From positions 186,001 to 250,000 of the forward strand of contig NBAY01000043.1 in the NCBI GenBank assembly GCA_002794775.1: a DNA stretch of 64,000 nucleotides. The letters are read 5' to 3'. A program made the translations under genes and the position numbers. The notes beneath the pieces are model-generated. The model had not been told where the DNA came from and ran no database searches. It saw nothing but the letters and a program-made list of their open reading frames with translations. The stretch is from Porodaedalea pini. Its lineage: Eukaryota; Basidiomycota; Agaricomycetes; Hymenochaetales; Hymenochaetaceae. Shown here one piece after another: positions 25,675 to 37,066 of this stretch (positions are counted from its first letter, which is position 1; every line of letters starts with the position of its first letter).

Positions 25675-28561
25675 TCACACGACCTCCATGTCATTTTTCA
25701 AGTCTGCATCACCTCCGCCTACTCCCTCGTCAACGATCGACATCGCGGACATGGATCTCCTTGATGCTTTATTTGCAGCCTCAGGGGACGTATTTGGCAA
25801 AGACGCGGGCACGCGCAATGGTGACGGCGCGTACGTCGCACGCACGCTTGCTGCCGTCTCGGGCGCGACCTCGTCGAGAAGTCTGAGAAAGTTGCTGTTG
25901 TCCGTCTTTGCGTTGTTCTGCACGAAGAGCCGGAAAAAGAAGTATGAATCGGCGGGTGCAAATTAGGAATGAGGATATACCTTGAAAAATGTGGGCCAAC
26001 ACGATTTGAGATTGACTTCTTCTGTCTCGCGGCTGTAGACGAGCATGTACGGCCCTGCGCCGAGATGGAGGCCAGTTGTGTCGGTCAGCACGACCTCTTC
26101 AGAAACCTGTATGGCGGAAAGACGTTGAGAATCATCAGGACAACGTCGAGACGACTGCGCGGCCTGTCCGACGTACCTCAACTACACTTGCATCCTGACA
26201 TTTCCACCACTTCCCAGCATGTTGTACGAAGGAGTGGATGTGAGACCGTCCGAAGAGCCCGTCATGTACGAGTACTGCACGAAGATCGTACTAGAGGAGT
26301 TGAATGCCAATATATAGTGAAGATGCAGGCAGAAATATTGAGTTGAATGAAAGAGCGAGAAAAAAGCAGAGACGCGTACACGCTGTTTCTGTAACAACGG
26401 ATCGTCGAATATCTTCTCTAATTGTAATTGTAGACCGGAAATCTGAGTGTCGAGTGCTTTACGCAAGGCATCAGCAGTGCCACAGTGTAAAAGGTGAGGC
26501 TGGGCGCACTTTGTACTTCGGTGGTTATTCTAGCTAAGATCTTCTGCAGACTCGCAGCAGCAGACTTGACATCCTCAGCGCGGGATGCCGGGTTGTCCTT
26601 CGTTGCCACGTTTTCGAAGTAATATAACGCCGAAGTGAGAGAATTCAGCGTAGCCTTCCCCTGTAAAACCGGCATCATGAGTAAAGCATTCCTTTTTCTC
26701 AGTGCGAAGTAGTCGGCCGTTCAGAGATGCTCAAAGCCGCTCAAAAGAGGTTGGACAAGCTGGTTGAGGTTCATGACAGAAGCGAACTCACCTCAAATTG
26801 TGTCAACGCCTCCTTCTTCGTGGACAATTCCCGGAGTCGTTTCTCCATTTCGTTCCGGGCAGCTCGCTTTTCAGCAGTCAGGGCGGCGTTCTCTAGCAAA
26901 AATTGATCCAGATAAACGTGCACGGGGTATCGGAAAGGGACAACAATAGGCGAGGACTGAGATGAATTTTGCTGATTTTGAGGCTGCACCGGCCCTTGGT
27001 TTTGAGAAGGTCTGACAAGCTCAAAGGCAATGACTTCCGAAGGCGCTACAAGGGCTTGTGCTTGCGATATATAGGCGGAACTTGGGGCACTATCCGTTGG
27101 GAGAGACCTTTCCAGACCGAGTTGGCTTGATAAACACGAAAGGAGATCATTTGGTCCATCGGCGCCCTTGAGATCGACGCGAACGCATGCGGTGTCTGAT
27201 CCCTTTGAGGATCTGAATAGTTGACAGTTTTCGATTCCAAGAGCATTGGGCTCCGAGGTAGAGTCTGTGGTAGGCGGTGAATCTAATGGAGCATAGCAAA
27301 GATGGAATAATCTGTTGGTATGGATTTAGTCAGTAAGGATTGCTTTTAATGCATGACTCAGACCAACCGTTCGCAATTCTGTGTGGAAGAAGTGCTATCA
27401 GACCGTAATTGATTCTCAATAGCCCGTGCGATATAAGAGTAAAGATCTGCGACAAAAAATAATCATAAAAAAAGACAAATATGAGGACCAGGACATCAAA
27501 GCTCTTTTGATAGGTGGCGTTGCTCACCATTGGATAGATTTCCTGGAAGATCGGTGGCGCTGCTCGCAAGCCGGCCCTTGTAGTCTGCTACAATATCGAG
27601 ACCGTCGATTGATATATATGAAACGAGCGCATGGTCAATGTAGGTGAACAATCCGCTCATCACATAAGGCACATGCTCTGTGTACATTGAGCATTAGAAT
27701 ACGGAGGAGAAACCGGCAGAAGAAGGTACCTGGAGAGTCTGCAGACGGCTGCAGTCCCTTTTCATTTCCTTTCCATCGCCACAGGGCGAGCCGCTCGCGA
27801 ACTTGGGGGACGTGAAATAATGCTTGCAGGACAAGAGTGGCGAAGTAAAGTTCGTTGGAGCTCGTGCGCAAGGCAACCGGTCTTTCTTCACGTTCAGCGG
27901 CTGTGGAGTGAAGGAGGAAGAGTTAGGCTCACTGTCCAGGCTTTCGAACTTTCTCTTCTTCTGGTAGGTCCTCGTATTTATCTTCGATATAGCTGGTGCT
28001 GAGACTTGCTTCGATCGCTCTACTAAGGGATTGGTCTTCCTGCTCCTGAACGGTGGTTGAGGGAACCTAAGTACAAGTCCATTCAACTCAAATGCTTTCA
28101 ACAAGCATACCGAGAGAACCTACATTCGACGGGACCATAGCCCAGTTAGGATCAGGAGCCCTGTCACTCCGGTGAAAAGTGGTTTCATTCTGGCTCTGAG
28201 ACTGCGTCTGTTCCAAGGACATCTGGAGAGCACGCGAGAGGTCTGGATCATTCTCTGCCGTCAAGTCTATCACGTCCTTGTCTTTGAGCGGGATCTGTTC
28301 ATGTTGGTTCCTTTCCGGTGTACGAGGCGTGTTTGGCCGACCCGGTACGCTCAGAGCGCCGCTGCTTCCAGCGCTCGGGTCGAAGGGGTTGTCTGAGGGC
28401 CATGAGACCGAAGCTTCTTCGCCTCTATCTCCTTCGAGGATGGCAGATGCGGCCGCTTGGATGTCGTTGTTATGCTTCGCGAGTACCCGACGCGCGACCT
28501 CGGCGTCCAGGTCTCCCATCATGCTTTGCAGCATCACGATGTTTTCTTCTTCATTTTGCAT
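25675..28561 (-). CDS. USP25/28-like ubiquitin-binding protein with a protease fold lacking its Cys
   Basis: Start MQNEEENIVMLQSMMGD (28561). N-terminal UBA/CUE-like helices (DAEVARRVLAKHNNDIQAAA) are followed by two ubiquitin-interacting motifs (DPDLSRALQMSLEQTQ and EDQSLSRAIEASL). The USP domain begins at the Cys box, here VALRTSSNELYFATLVLQAL (about 27.82-27.88 kb), where a USP has Asn-Thr-Cys-Trp/Tyr: the cysteine is absent. Further on are FRYPVHVYLDQFLLEN, coiled-coil helices (ENAALTAEKRAARNEMEKRL), the His box GRSHIHSFVQHAGKWWKCQD with His and Asp retained, and the closing LGAGPYMLVYSR. About 780 residues, around a dozen exons; several junctions checked in frame. It likely recognises ubiquitin chains without cleaving them. 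LINE copy B ends 141 bp upstream. Confidence 0.82.
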
Positions 28562-28688
28562 CGTGAAGACACTCGAAAGAGGGTATAACACAGGCGCTGG
28601 ATGTCAAATGGCAAAAAGCGGGGTACGTTGACTGTTGTAATGCCTTTCAGATCAGTCTAGAGGCGAATTTCGAAGGCGGAAATAGCAT

Positions 28689-28694
28689 CACGTG
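28689..28694. promoter_or_regulatory. CACGTG (E-box) motif at LINE copy B 3' junction
   Basis: CACGTG lies 128 bp upstream of the USP-like gene ATG and overlaps the edge of the LINE target-site duplication: the duplication ends CAC on the LINE strand, and GTG is the first unduplicated flank. The same octamer, GCACGTGA, follows LINE copy A. A regulatory role is inferred from position only. Confidence 0.5.
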
Positions 28695-28702
28695 CAAAAT
28701 AC
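28692..28702. repeat. Target-site duplication of LINE B, 3' side
   Basis: GTGCAAAATAC, identical to 36930-36940. The two copies abut the LINE 3' and 5' ends respectively. Confidence 0.88.
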
Positions 28703-28863
28703 TTTATAATATCTGCTATCTACTACGAGCAGACGACCAACCGCTACGGGGACCAGACTAACGGAAAAGAAACAAACGCATACGGACGTAGAGCACAAAT
28801 AATGGGGAAAAGATAGATGTGTCAAAGGTGATCGAAGCATAATGGTGTGTTGAGACGATGTAT

Positions 28864-31800
28864 TTAGGCATAATACGAAGTTGGGAGTTCAGATAAAAGA
28901 GGCATTTCGTCCGGGGGACAACGAAAGGAAAAGTAAGCAAATTTAAGTAGGAGAAGAAAGTTGTTAGGATGGAACCAGTCTGAAAAGGTAAGGGGTAAAA
29001 TGCAGTTGTGAAAGAGGCTGTGATGAACATGAGCGAAAAAGGTACAACAATTGAGCATATGATGGACATCATGTTTGACACAGAGAGGGTCTGGACAATG
29101 GGTTTCCAGGTTTCGGTTATGCAGGTCGAGTGCATTAAGCATTAAGCTGGTGGTGCAGGATTGAACTGAGTGATGTATCTGCTTCTTGGGAGAAAGCTTC
29201 AAAAATGTTAGGATCCCAAGTGCGCATGCTCCCTTTCCCTTTCTTTTATTGTCTTCATCTTCTCTGACGTCCCTTTCCTCTCCTCCCCCCACTGGACTCC
29301 CTCCTTCATCACTCCTTTGTTGATGTCACCTGACTTACTGATCACGTGACCCTTGCACGTGGTTGCAGGTGACATCATCCACTCGTTAGTAAGAACATTC
29401 CGTGACATTCCATCATTTTCCATTTCCCAGGAACACTGTTCTCATTATAGTAGTTAGGTTACACAGGTATTGGATATATAGGTAGCTCATTTGCCTGTAT
29501 TGTCCCTCACCTCAGTATTCATTTAATCTACTCTGCTTGCTCTTGACATCATCATCCACAACACTTGTGTGTTCAACTCCTCCCCTCCTCACACTTGTGT
29601 CTGTGGACGTGGCAGCCACCTGAACAGCGTCCGCTATTGATCTTCCATGTCGCTCGACCTCTGCCTACATTGTATGCAGGTATGATGGTTAAGTGATTGT
29701 TGAGTATGTGGTCGTACTCTAACAAAAAATGGGTGAATCAAATGCGTGGGGTTTAGGATGAACGAGGACAGCTCCATAACTGAGCAATGTCTGTGAAGGT
29801 TGACTAGCCTTGCTTTCCAGACTTGAAGAAGATTGAGCTGTACTTGCGCATTCAGATTGGGGAGTGATCCAGGGATCAGTTTGCAGTATGGTTTAGTGGC
29901 TGCATCTTTGGCCAGCTTATTGGCTTTAGAATTGCCCAGGACTCCACGATGAGACAGGAGCCATTAGACTGTGATGTGGGATGCCTCGTGGTGGAGGGCA
30001 AGGAATATGCTGCACAGACAGCAAAAAGTAATGATGAATTCTGCGTGACATGTGTCGTTTGAGAAGATAAGCTGAGCACTGTTAAGCAAATCCGTGACAA
30101 TATGGATGTGGATCAGGGTGAAGCATTTTGATAGAAGGACTGAGATATGTTGCATTGCTGTGATAAGCGCTTCCTGCTCTTCAAACAGGATGTTTGAATG
30201 AGAGTGTGCTGCTGAGGAAAAGACAGCGAGTTTGCAGTGATCATGCATAATGACAAAACTATGGCTGCCATTGTAGAAACCATTAGTGTCGGGAATGATA
30301 GAGCTATCTGTAAAGATGAAATATTGATAAGGAGGGGGGTGCAAATAAAATGAATTGAAATTGCGAATAGTGAGTGCACGTTGTGTAAGAGAAGGAATAG
30401 GGGCAAGAATAAGACAAGAATGAACTTGAGAAAAGGTAGGAAATGAGATAGATTTAGGAATGACAATATTAGGAAGTAGAGATGAGATGAGGTAGTGATT
30501 GGGTTTAGGGTTTGTTTTGAAATGAAAAAAATATGACAATAGAAATTGCTAAGAAAGGAGACAAATAAACAAATTGAGTGGAGGGCAAGACAAGAAAGAT
30601 TCTGTGATGTTGGGTTTGATATTGGTATGGAAAACCAAATGAAAGAAGATATTTTGGGTTTTTTGAAGAATGGAAGAGATGAATGAGGACTTGGAGAATA
30701 AAACTGCTCCATAAATCACAACAGAACAGATGAGGCCAAAGTATAAAAGTCAGGTGTATTGAAGATATGCACCATTCAACCAATTGAAGAGGAAGTAACA
30801 CTGATGGAAGGTAGAAATCACCTTGTTGGCATGAGCTTTGAAATGGAGTTTAGGGGAAAGATCATAAGTAAAAATAACACCAAGCCACAAAAGGTGTCAT
30901 GAAGGTGGAATGACATAGTTATTTGGAAGAATTAGCAACATGCTAGAAGAAGGAGTGTTGTGTAGAAAGGAATGAAAGGCAATTTCTGCTCCGTAATGGT
31001 TTGGAAGAATATGGAGTAGTTTGATGGCATCAGGGTTGATGGATAAGCCAATAGATTGAAATTGAAGTGAAAGGAATTGGAATTGGTTGTGAAGGCACAC
31101 CAAGTTGGTTTTAATGTTAAGTGAACGTGCGTAAAGGAGGTGGTCATCCATATATGCGAGTAAAGGGCAATGTGAGCTAAAACATTGGTTATAAGCTATG
31201 ATGACATCAGCTACTGCAAAAACAGAAATGAGAGGGGATAAAGGGGACCCTTGCAGAACACTGTGATTGGGTTTAATGAATGGATCAGAATAAAAATTAT
31301 TGAAGAGGAAAGAAATTGGCCTATCTCTAAGCCATCCAGAAAGAATGTGGATAATATTGGGATGTACGTTAGAGTGAATGAGTTTGTTTAAAAGATGGTT
31401 ATGTGAGATGTTGTCAAAGAAACCTTGAATATTAATGGTGAGAAGGGAGGTAATGAGGTAATGATGGCATGTAAAAACAGTGCTGGAACTTTGTTTGCCC
31501 GAGTAAATGAAAGGGTCAGAGAGGATGGAGGATAACAGCTCATAGCAAGCTGTAAGGGCAGAACAGTGTTTACGACACCCATGTTGGGCATTGGGAATAA
31601 GGTTATTGCATTTGAAAAAGGGTTAGAGGAAATTGAATAAAACACATTCATAAAGTTTATCAATGGTATCCACCAGGGTAATCGGTCGAAATGCTCTGGG
31701 AACAGAAAAGTCAGAGCGCTTAGATTTGAGAATGAAGGTGATGAGTGAAGTCTTGAAAGAAAGGGGAAAATAGCCCATGTTTAAACAAAGAGCAAATAAA

Positions 31801-33220
31801 TCCATGAAAAACTGGCTCCAGTGTTCGATCAGGAGCTCGAGGTGTTTGTATGAGATGTGGCTATTGCCAGGGCTCATCTCTTGGTCTATTCCATGCAATG
31901 CATCATGTATGTTGTTCATGGTGATTGGTCGGAAGTCGCATGAAGCTGGAAGTTGTACCAACTCTGGAGTAGACGTTAATGAGAGGAAAAACATTTCTCA
32001 AAAGAGGGACACTTTGTTGTATTTGGTAAGCGTGAAAAATCCATTGGGCATGCGGAGCACTCCTATAGGAGAATGACAGCGCATGGTACCTATGAATTGG
32101 TTATGCCAGGCACTCTGTTGGTCAGAATGCTGTATGCATGAACCGTAGAAGGTATTTTTCATTTGAGAAATTTTGATGTCCAAGCGTTTGCACAAATTGG
32201 GAGTTGGATCATGACAATGTGCACGATATAGCATAGAACAGGATTCAGACCACCAAGCATTAGGTCTGAAGTATGACCGCAGTTTTCGTTTCTGAAGGAA
32301 AGAAGAAGCAAATGTGGATAGGGAAGATTGAAAGGCAAATAAGAGGTCATCTAGAGCCTCTGGAGTTTGAATGTCATGCAAGGAAAAGGAAAAAAGTTTG
32401 GACTTGCAAAACTCGGAGATAAAGGAAGAGATATCATGGGAACGAATTGAGCGAAGAGGGGGTTGAGGTAATGAAACCGTGAAGTTCACATCGAACGAGA
32501 AACGAATGGGGAAATAGTCTGAAGAAATATCAAGAGAAGGGTCTGAAACTGAAATTGATTTGGATAGTTGGGAGGCAAAATTGTCTGAAGCAATAACCAG
32601 ATCGATAATCGACTTCTGGTTGTTTGAACAATTGAAATAAGTGAGCTGATCAGGGGGATTGCAAACAATGAGACCATTCTCACTGATCCAGTCAGTGAGG
32701 GCACATGAATACGAAAAGGAAGCAGATTGAGCAGGTAGAGACCAAAGTTTGGAGTGATAGTTAAAGTCACCAGTGAAAATATGGGAAGGAGAATTAAGAG
32801 AAGGGAAAGGGTCTTTGAATTTGTGAAGAGAAGGAGAGTTATAGACATTCTAAAGAAAAAGAGGAGATAAGTCACCACGCAAAATTGCAATGACTGAAAC
32901 ATTTGGTGAGGAGAATCAGGGTGATGCATGGTAACACATTGGATGATGTGTGGGTGTACATAAGTACAACAAGGCAGTTTACCAGCCGAAGGAGGTAGAA
33001 AAGCTATGTAAGGAGCAGTATTCCGTGTGTCAAACACTTTGAAACCTTGAATGGAGATTTTAGAAGGAAGGATTTATTCGATAACAGGAATCTCTTGGAA
33101 GCAAAGAATGTCTGGGCTAGGATGAGTGAAAGAGAAGGCACATAAAAGGAAATCAAAAGAAGGTGCCAAATTATGAAGGTTAAGAGAAAAAACTGAGATT
33201 GAGTCTGTCATGAGAATCAA
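28864..33220 (-). pseudogene. LINE copy B ORF2 (EN-RT-RNase H), broken and interrupted
   Basis: Begins about 33.21 kb with VFSLNLHN and DILCFQEIP (endonuclease). RT is at about 32-31 kb, including DFSVPRAFRPITLVDTIDKL and the YMDD box at about 31.14-31.15 kb. RNase H is at about 30.3-29.9 kb (FTDSSIIPDTNG, LFEEQEALITAMQ, ATKLAKD-type end near 29.9 kb). The C-terminal CCHC-like piece (THCPDPLCVKHDVHHML) is separated from RNase H by the solo LTR at 29206-29724. Stops and frame changes occur repeatedly (for example in the endonuclease after FQEIPVIE, and at about 32.0 and 31.6 kb). The Asp of FTDG is followed by Ser instead of Gly. Confidence 0.9.
29206..29724 (+). mobile_element. Solo LTR (519 bp) nested in LINE copy B
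   Basis: It starts TGTTAGGATCCC, ends CTCTAACA, and is flanked by AAAAA duplications (29201-29205 and 29725-29729). Excising it restores the alignment with copy A at the segment FLKLSPKKQ exactly. A TATATAGG box near 29474-29481 suggests plus-strand orientation, opposite to the LINE. Its termini match those of the copy A LTR (TGTTAG...CTAACA), but the bodies differ, so it is a different family or a distant relative. Confidence 0.92.
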
Positions 33221-34734
33221 TATGAGGATCTAAAGTTGCAATGAGCTGGGCACTCTGTTGATCTGGCATTATGATTACCCTGGCAATTGATGCAGTGGGT
33301 AAAGTGGTCACATTGGAGATTGTTGGATGCCATGCATGGTGCGCATTTAGCAATGTGCATAGCGGTGCGATGAGGTTCAGAGCAGATAGCGCAACAGGCT
33401 ACTGAATGACACCTAGAAGCTGGGTGTCCCAGGCGATGGCAGTTGTCGCATTGATTGATGGTAGGGCAAACCTTCATTTCTTCAAGTTGTTGAATTACTC
33501 CAAATACTGGAATGGAACAATTGTTATGTAAGAAAAAGTAATCAAAAGAAAGGCGATTGTTGTCTTTAACGACAACCAAAACATTGCAGTAATTGTGTTC
33601 ATTGAGGCATTTGACAGATGACATGAACTGGGGTGGGAACATGAATTCATATACTTCAAATTGCAGAAGTGCTGAAATCTCATCCACGAGGTCTTTTTTG
33701 GAGTAGATCATCTTGGTATCCCTGTCATAGACGGGGACACCTAGAATAACCATCTTAAACTGGGGTGATGGTAAAAACACTTTGGCACCACTGACATTGA
33801 TGATGCAATTAAGCTGGGTGACAAGCAAATTGTACTGATCATCAAAGTCTGTACAAATATTAGTAAATGACACAAGGAGGTTGCTGTTGGACATGTATTC
33901 TATGTTTAAAACAACCAAATGTTTAAAGAGTGGGTTGCCTTTGAGGCCTGCACTGTCAGGCCAGGAATACATTTGGAAATAACTAGAAATAATCCTACAC
34001 AGTAGGATCTAGCTGAATAGCACAGTATCATGAACACCCTCTAATTCTCACATACACACTTGCATTATGGTCATCAACTAGGCATTTAACATAATGCTCA
34101 TGACAAATCATCTAATGACATATCCCTCAAATCCCCACCCAAGGCACAATCACTCAAGCGCACCTGAATAATCATTAGCCATGTGAAACTCTAACCAGAA
34201 ATAATAATTATGGTCATACCAAATAGGCCTCTGGACAAGCTGAGCCACATTGATCATAGGAGCCCAGTTTACCTCCACCCGAATAGTCGTCTCAACCAGG
34301 ATACTGAAGCAGTCAGATGGTCTGACCCAAAAGAGGAAAGGACAATCATTACCTAATTGGCTCCATCTGGCAGTAACCATCAGACTGGGTAGGTCTCAGA
34401 AAGGCCATCAAGTGATTAAACAAGAGGTGCAGGTAGGAGTGTATTTTGGCACAGCCTGACATCATAGAGGAAGACATATAGGGAGTTGCATACCAGGTGA
34501 TGACCTTTTTACAAAGATATTTGACTATTACAGTACTCAGATATCGGATATGAAGCCTAGCAAGGTCCCCGATCAAAAGTGTTGCAGAAGAAAAGAGGGT
34601 AGACACCCTATTCAGTAGTCATGGCTTCAGAAAGTTGCACAGCCTCACCCATTTTAGTGGGGGAAAGGAAGTCAGAATGGATGGAAGACCAAGATCTAGG
34701 CTGGTCTCTCCAAATGGAGGAAGCAGTATTTATA

Positions 34735-34863
34735 ATGATCAGCAATGAGTCATACACTGTCACAATAGCTCAATCAATGGCGATTACATTAGATCATGAT
34801 GATGATCGGCAATGAGTCATATACCGTCACAATGGATCAGTCAACAGTGATCCCATGTAATTA
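34735..34863. repeat. Two-copy 67-bp tandem repeat
   Basis: The unit begins ATGATCAGCAATGAGTCATA (34735) and recurs as ATGATCGGCAATGAGTCATA (34802), period 67, with about 80 percent identity. It lies inside the 1.4-kb insertion. The shared GTCATA/GTCAC words recur further downstream (34880-34930), giving the segment a TGAGTCA-rich character. Confidence 0.75.
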
Positions 34864-35096
34864 TGATGAAGTAGTCAAAATGAGTCACAAGGAGTCAGAA
34901 AGGACAGTCAGAGAATATCATGTGTCATCATATATAGTCATTTGTAGAATCAGGACTCTAGTAGTGTAGTACAGCTTTGTATCTGCCAAAAGGCATAAAT
35001 AGGGCATGTTTTGCTGTCCTAAAACTCAATATACATTTTCCCCTCTAGATCTCAGAAGCACAGAACCACCAGGGTTCTTAGTCAGACTACAGTTAG

Positions 35097-35126
35097 GAAC
35101 TCAGCAGTTAAGAACTCAGCAGTTAA
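35097..35126. repeat. 15-bp perfect tandem duplication
   Basis: GAACTCAGCAGTTAA occurs twice in direct succession, inside the 1.4-kb insertion. Likely replication slippage. Confidence 0.9.
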
Positions 35127-36929
35127 AACTGTTACTCTAATATATTCATTACTACCAATTAGTTTGGTACCCTATCTAGCACAGCCTAGGTTCATCAGCA
35201 AGACAAGCTTGCAATCTCCAACAGCCACACACAGCTATCACACCAATCTCTGTCCCTCTTCACTGAACACCTGGGAAGGACCCATTTAGATAAATAGACC
35301 AGTCAACTCAGTGGAAGTGCCGTTGGATTCATTTTACACCAGAATATTATCGTCTCCACTTCTAGCAAGACAGCGCGAACCATGTTTTTGATCAAGAGAG
35401 TGGAAGGCTGGATGGCAAGATCACCCGGAAGTGAGAAGTAAATTCATTGCACATTGTGAACATGAGTGTTCACAGATCTGTTAGCTCTGTTAATCGGGAC
35501 AGTGGAAATTTCCCCTTCAGGGTTTTGTTCAGTGGCGCACACTACTTTGGTGGGAGTAGGTTTTGGTTTCTTCTGTGCTGCTTTAGCATAAGAAACAGTG
35601 GTAAAGCTATCCCAATTCGTACCAACAGCTTCAATGGGGGGGGGTAGGGTAATAAACCATAGTTTGGGAACCCCGAGGGGTGTTATGTGCTGAATGGGCA
35701 TAACCGTCTGGTGCGAATATTGTGCCCTCCAAATTCATGCAGAAGCCTGACCCTGGTATACGAGTCTTGGTGATAGCTGCAGCATATTCCGTCTTCCCAT
35801 TCTTTGGGGTCTGGACGCATTGTTTAACAATAGGAGCTGGAGGCAGGAACCTAGGATCATGAACAAAACAGGAGCCAATCGGGTCTGGAAGGATTTTGAC
35901 ATTCTTGTTAGTGTTGGCAGAAACAGAGGATTTATTAACGGGACTCGGAGAATCAGAGAGCTGTTTTTCAATTTTGTTAGTTTTCTCAGAGATAGAAGAA
36001 ACAATAGTGGAAAGGTGTTGAATAGACCTGGACATAGAATGCATGGTGTCTGTGATTTCTTGATTACAGACAGTTTGGGCGGAAACATAAATATTCTCGA
36101 ACACATGCTTGAAGGATGGTGAGTGGATACGATAAGATGAATAGAAAGCCTCAAGGCCATCATTTGTGTGATTTGAGACAGTGGTTTCATCATCCAGTGT
36201 ATTGGATTGATTTGTCCAGGAGATGAGGTTGGAACTGATATCAGCAAGAGCTTTGCCGGCTCGGCTGGGGTCATCATACCATGGGGTGGAGGAGGTCCAT
36301 GTAGGTTGAGTTATGAACGTGGTGATCCGTTTAATAGTTTCCTTAGTGAGGTTGTTAAAGCTGCGGTTGACCCTCTCGGCGATTGCCGGATCTTCCTGCT
36401 CATCGATAAAGTCCATGTCGTTGTCGACTTGCGGGGCTTGGCTGATATGCTCGTCGGGGATGTACAAGTCGTTGGTGTCGATACAGGAAGGGGGTTGACG
36501 TGCCCTGTGTTCTTCTTCAGAATTCGTACGTTTAAGGCTGTTCTGTGACTCGATCTCGGGGGTGGGGGGAAGGTCTCCCTGTTTGCGCAACTTGGCGGCA
36601 TGTTTGTCCGCCTCGATATCGGGTGACCACTGGGCGTGATTCTTCTTGGATAGTTCGCAAACAGCGTCGTTGTGGTTGTAGGTCTTGTCGCGACCACACT
36701 CGGCACATAACTTGGCGGTCCCACTAACACAATTGCGGCTGTGATAGGGGAGATCCTGTTTACACTCCTCACACTTGGTGGGGTCCTTGGGATTAACAAG
36801 GGAACGGGTAGATTTTGTCTTGTGGAGAGACGCTTTCGCTCTAGTCAGCATTTTGCTGTCCATAGCGAGTAGAGGATGAGAAATGAGGCTTGTAACACGA
36901 TTTTCCCACAGTCAGTGATGATGGTAGGA

Positions 36930-36940
36930 GTGCAAAATAC
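36930..36940. repeat. Target-site duplication of LINE B, 5' side
   Basis: GTGCAAAATAC, the partner of 28692-28702. It marks the exact 5' end of the LINE, 66 bases before the ORF1 ATG. Confidence 0.88.
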
Positions 36941-37066
36941 GCGCGTTGCGTCTCGGCTACGTTTCTCGACTTTCGTTGTAACTTGAAATTTGACCATGCA
37001 AACCGTGACAGCAGAGATGTGTGTACATGGATACATGGGATGCTGATTCTATTTTCCACGCGCTTT

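Larger units (their letters stand above)
33954..35372. mobile_element. 1.4-kb TG...CA insertion inside LINE copy B ORF1
   Basis: Copy A reads continuously here (…KNSV / AGLKG…), while copy B is split between 33953 and 35373. The inserted DNA begins TGTCAGGCC and ends AGCAAGACA. Flanks GCAC and GCGC would be a 4-bp duplication with one mismatch. Inside are a TATA-like CATAAATAGGGC near 35000, an internal 67-bp tandem repeat and a 15-bp repeat; near 35163 TTTGGTACCCTATC loosely resembles a copia-type primer binding site. No coding domain was found. It is probably an LTR-retroelement remnant (LTR plus a little internal sequence), but the family is unknown. Confidence 0.65.
33217..36863 (-). pseudogene. 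LINE copy B ORF1 (gag-like), interrupted
   Basis: The N-terminus (from ATG 36863) has two Cys/His fingers: CEECKQDLPYHSRNC and CAECGRDKTYNHNDAVC. A long middle follows, then KAAQKKPKPTPTK. A frame change sits in the homopolymer at 35636-35643, and a TGA at 35444-35446. A 1.4-kb insertion then separates the last third. It resumes at AGLKGNPLFKHLVVLN (about 33.95 kb) and ends with three zinc knuckles (CDNCHRLGHPASRC, CAICSEPHRTAMH, then C-x2-C...H) at about 33.2-33.45 kb. This is the most complete view of ORF1 in the window, about 820 residues when intact by my estimate. Confidence 0.88.
28703..36929 (-). mobile_element. Full-length LINE (Tad1/jockey-like), copy B, with nested insertions
   Basis: Same family as copy A, in opposite orientation and complete: 66-base 5' leader, ORF1 from ATG 36863, ORF2, a 3' UTR matching copy A (GTAGCGGTTGG...TAGTAG), and terminus ATATTATAAA. 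It is flanked by an 11-bp duplication GTGCAAAATAC (28692-28702, 36930-36940). Subtracting the two later insertions (33954-35372 and 29206-29724) leaves about 6.3 kb of LINE. It sits between the USP-like gene (promoter side) and the 3' end of the LYR gene, in what was a spacer of only about 270 bp. Both ORFs have frame breaks. Confidence 0.94.

Noticed and set aside
28864..29292. Open frame starting in the LTR and running into LINE C-terminal sequence as a single 142-codon protein
   Set aside because: It is a chimera across the LTR/LINE junction; only the part below 29200 is LINE coding.
33954..35372. Calling the insertion a complete LTR retrotransposon
   Set aside because: No repeated LTR pair and no gag, protease, integrase or RT sequence inside.
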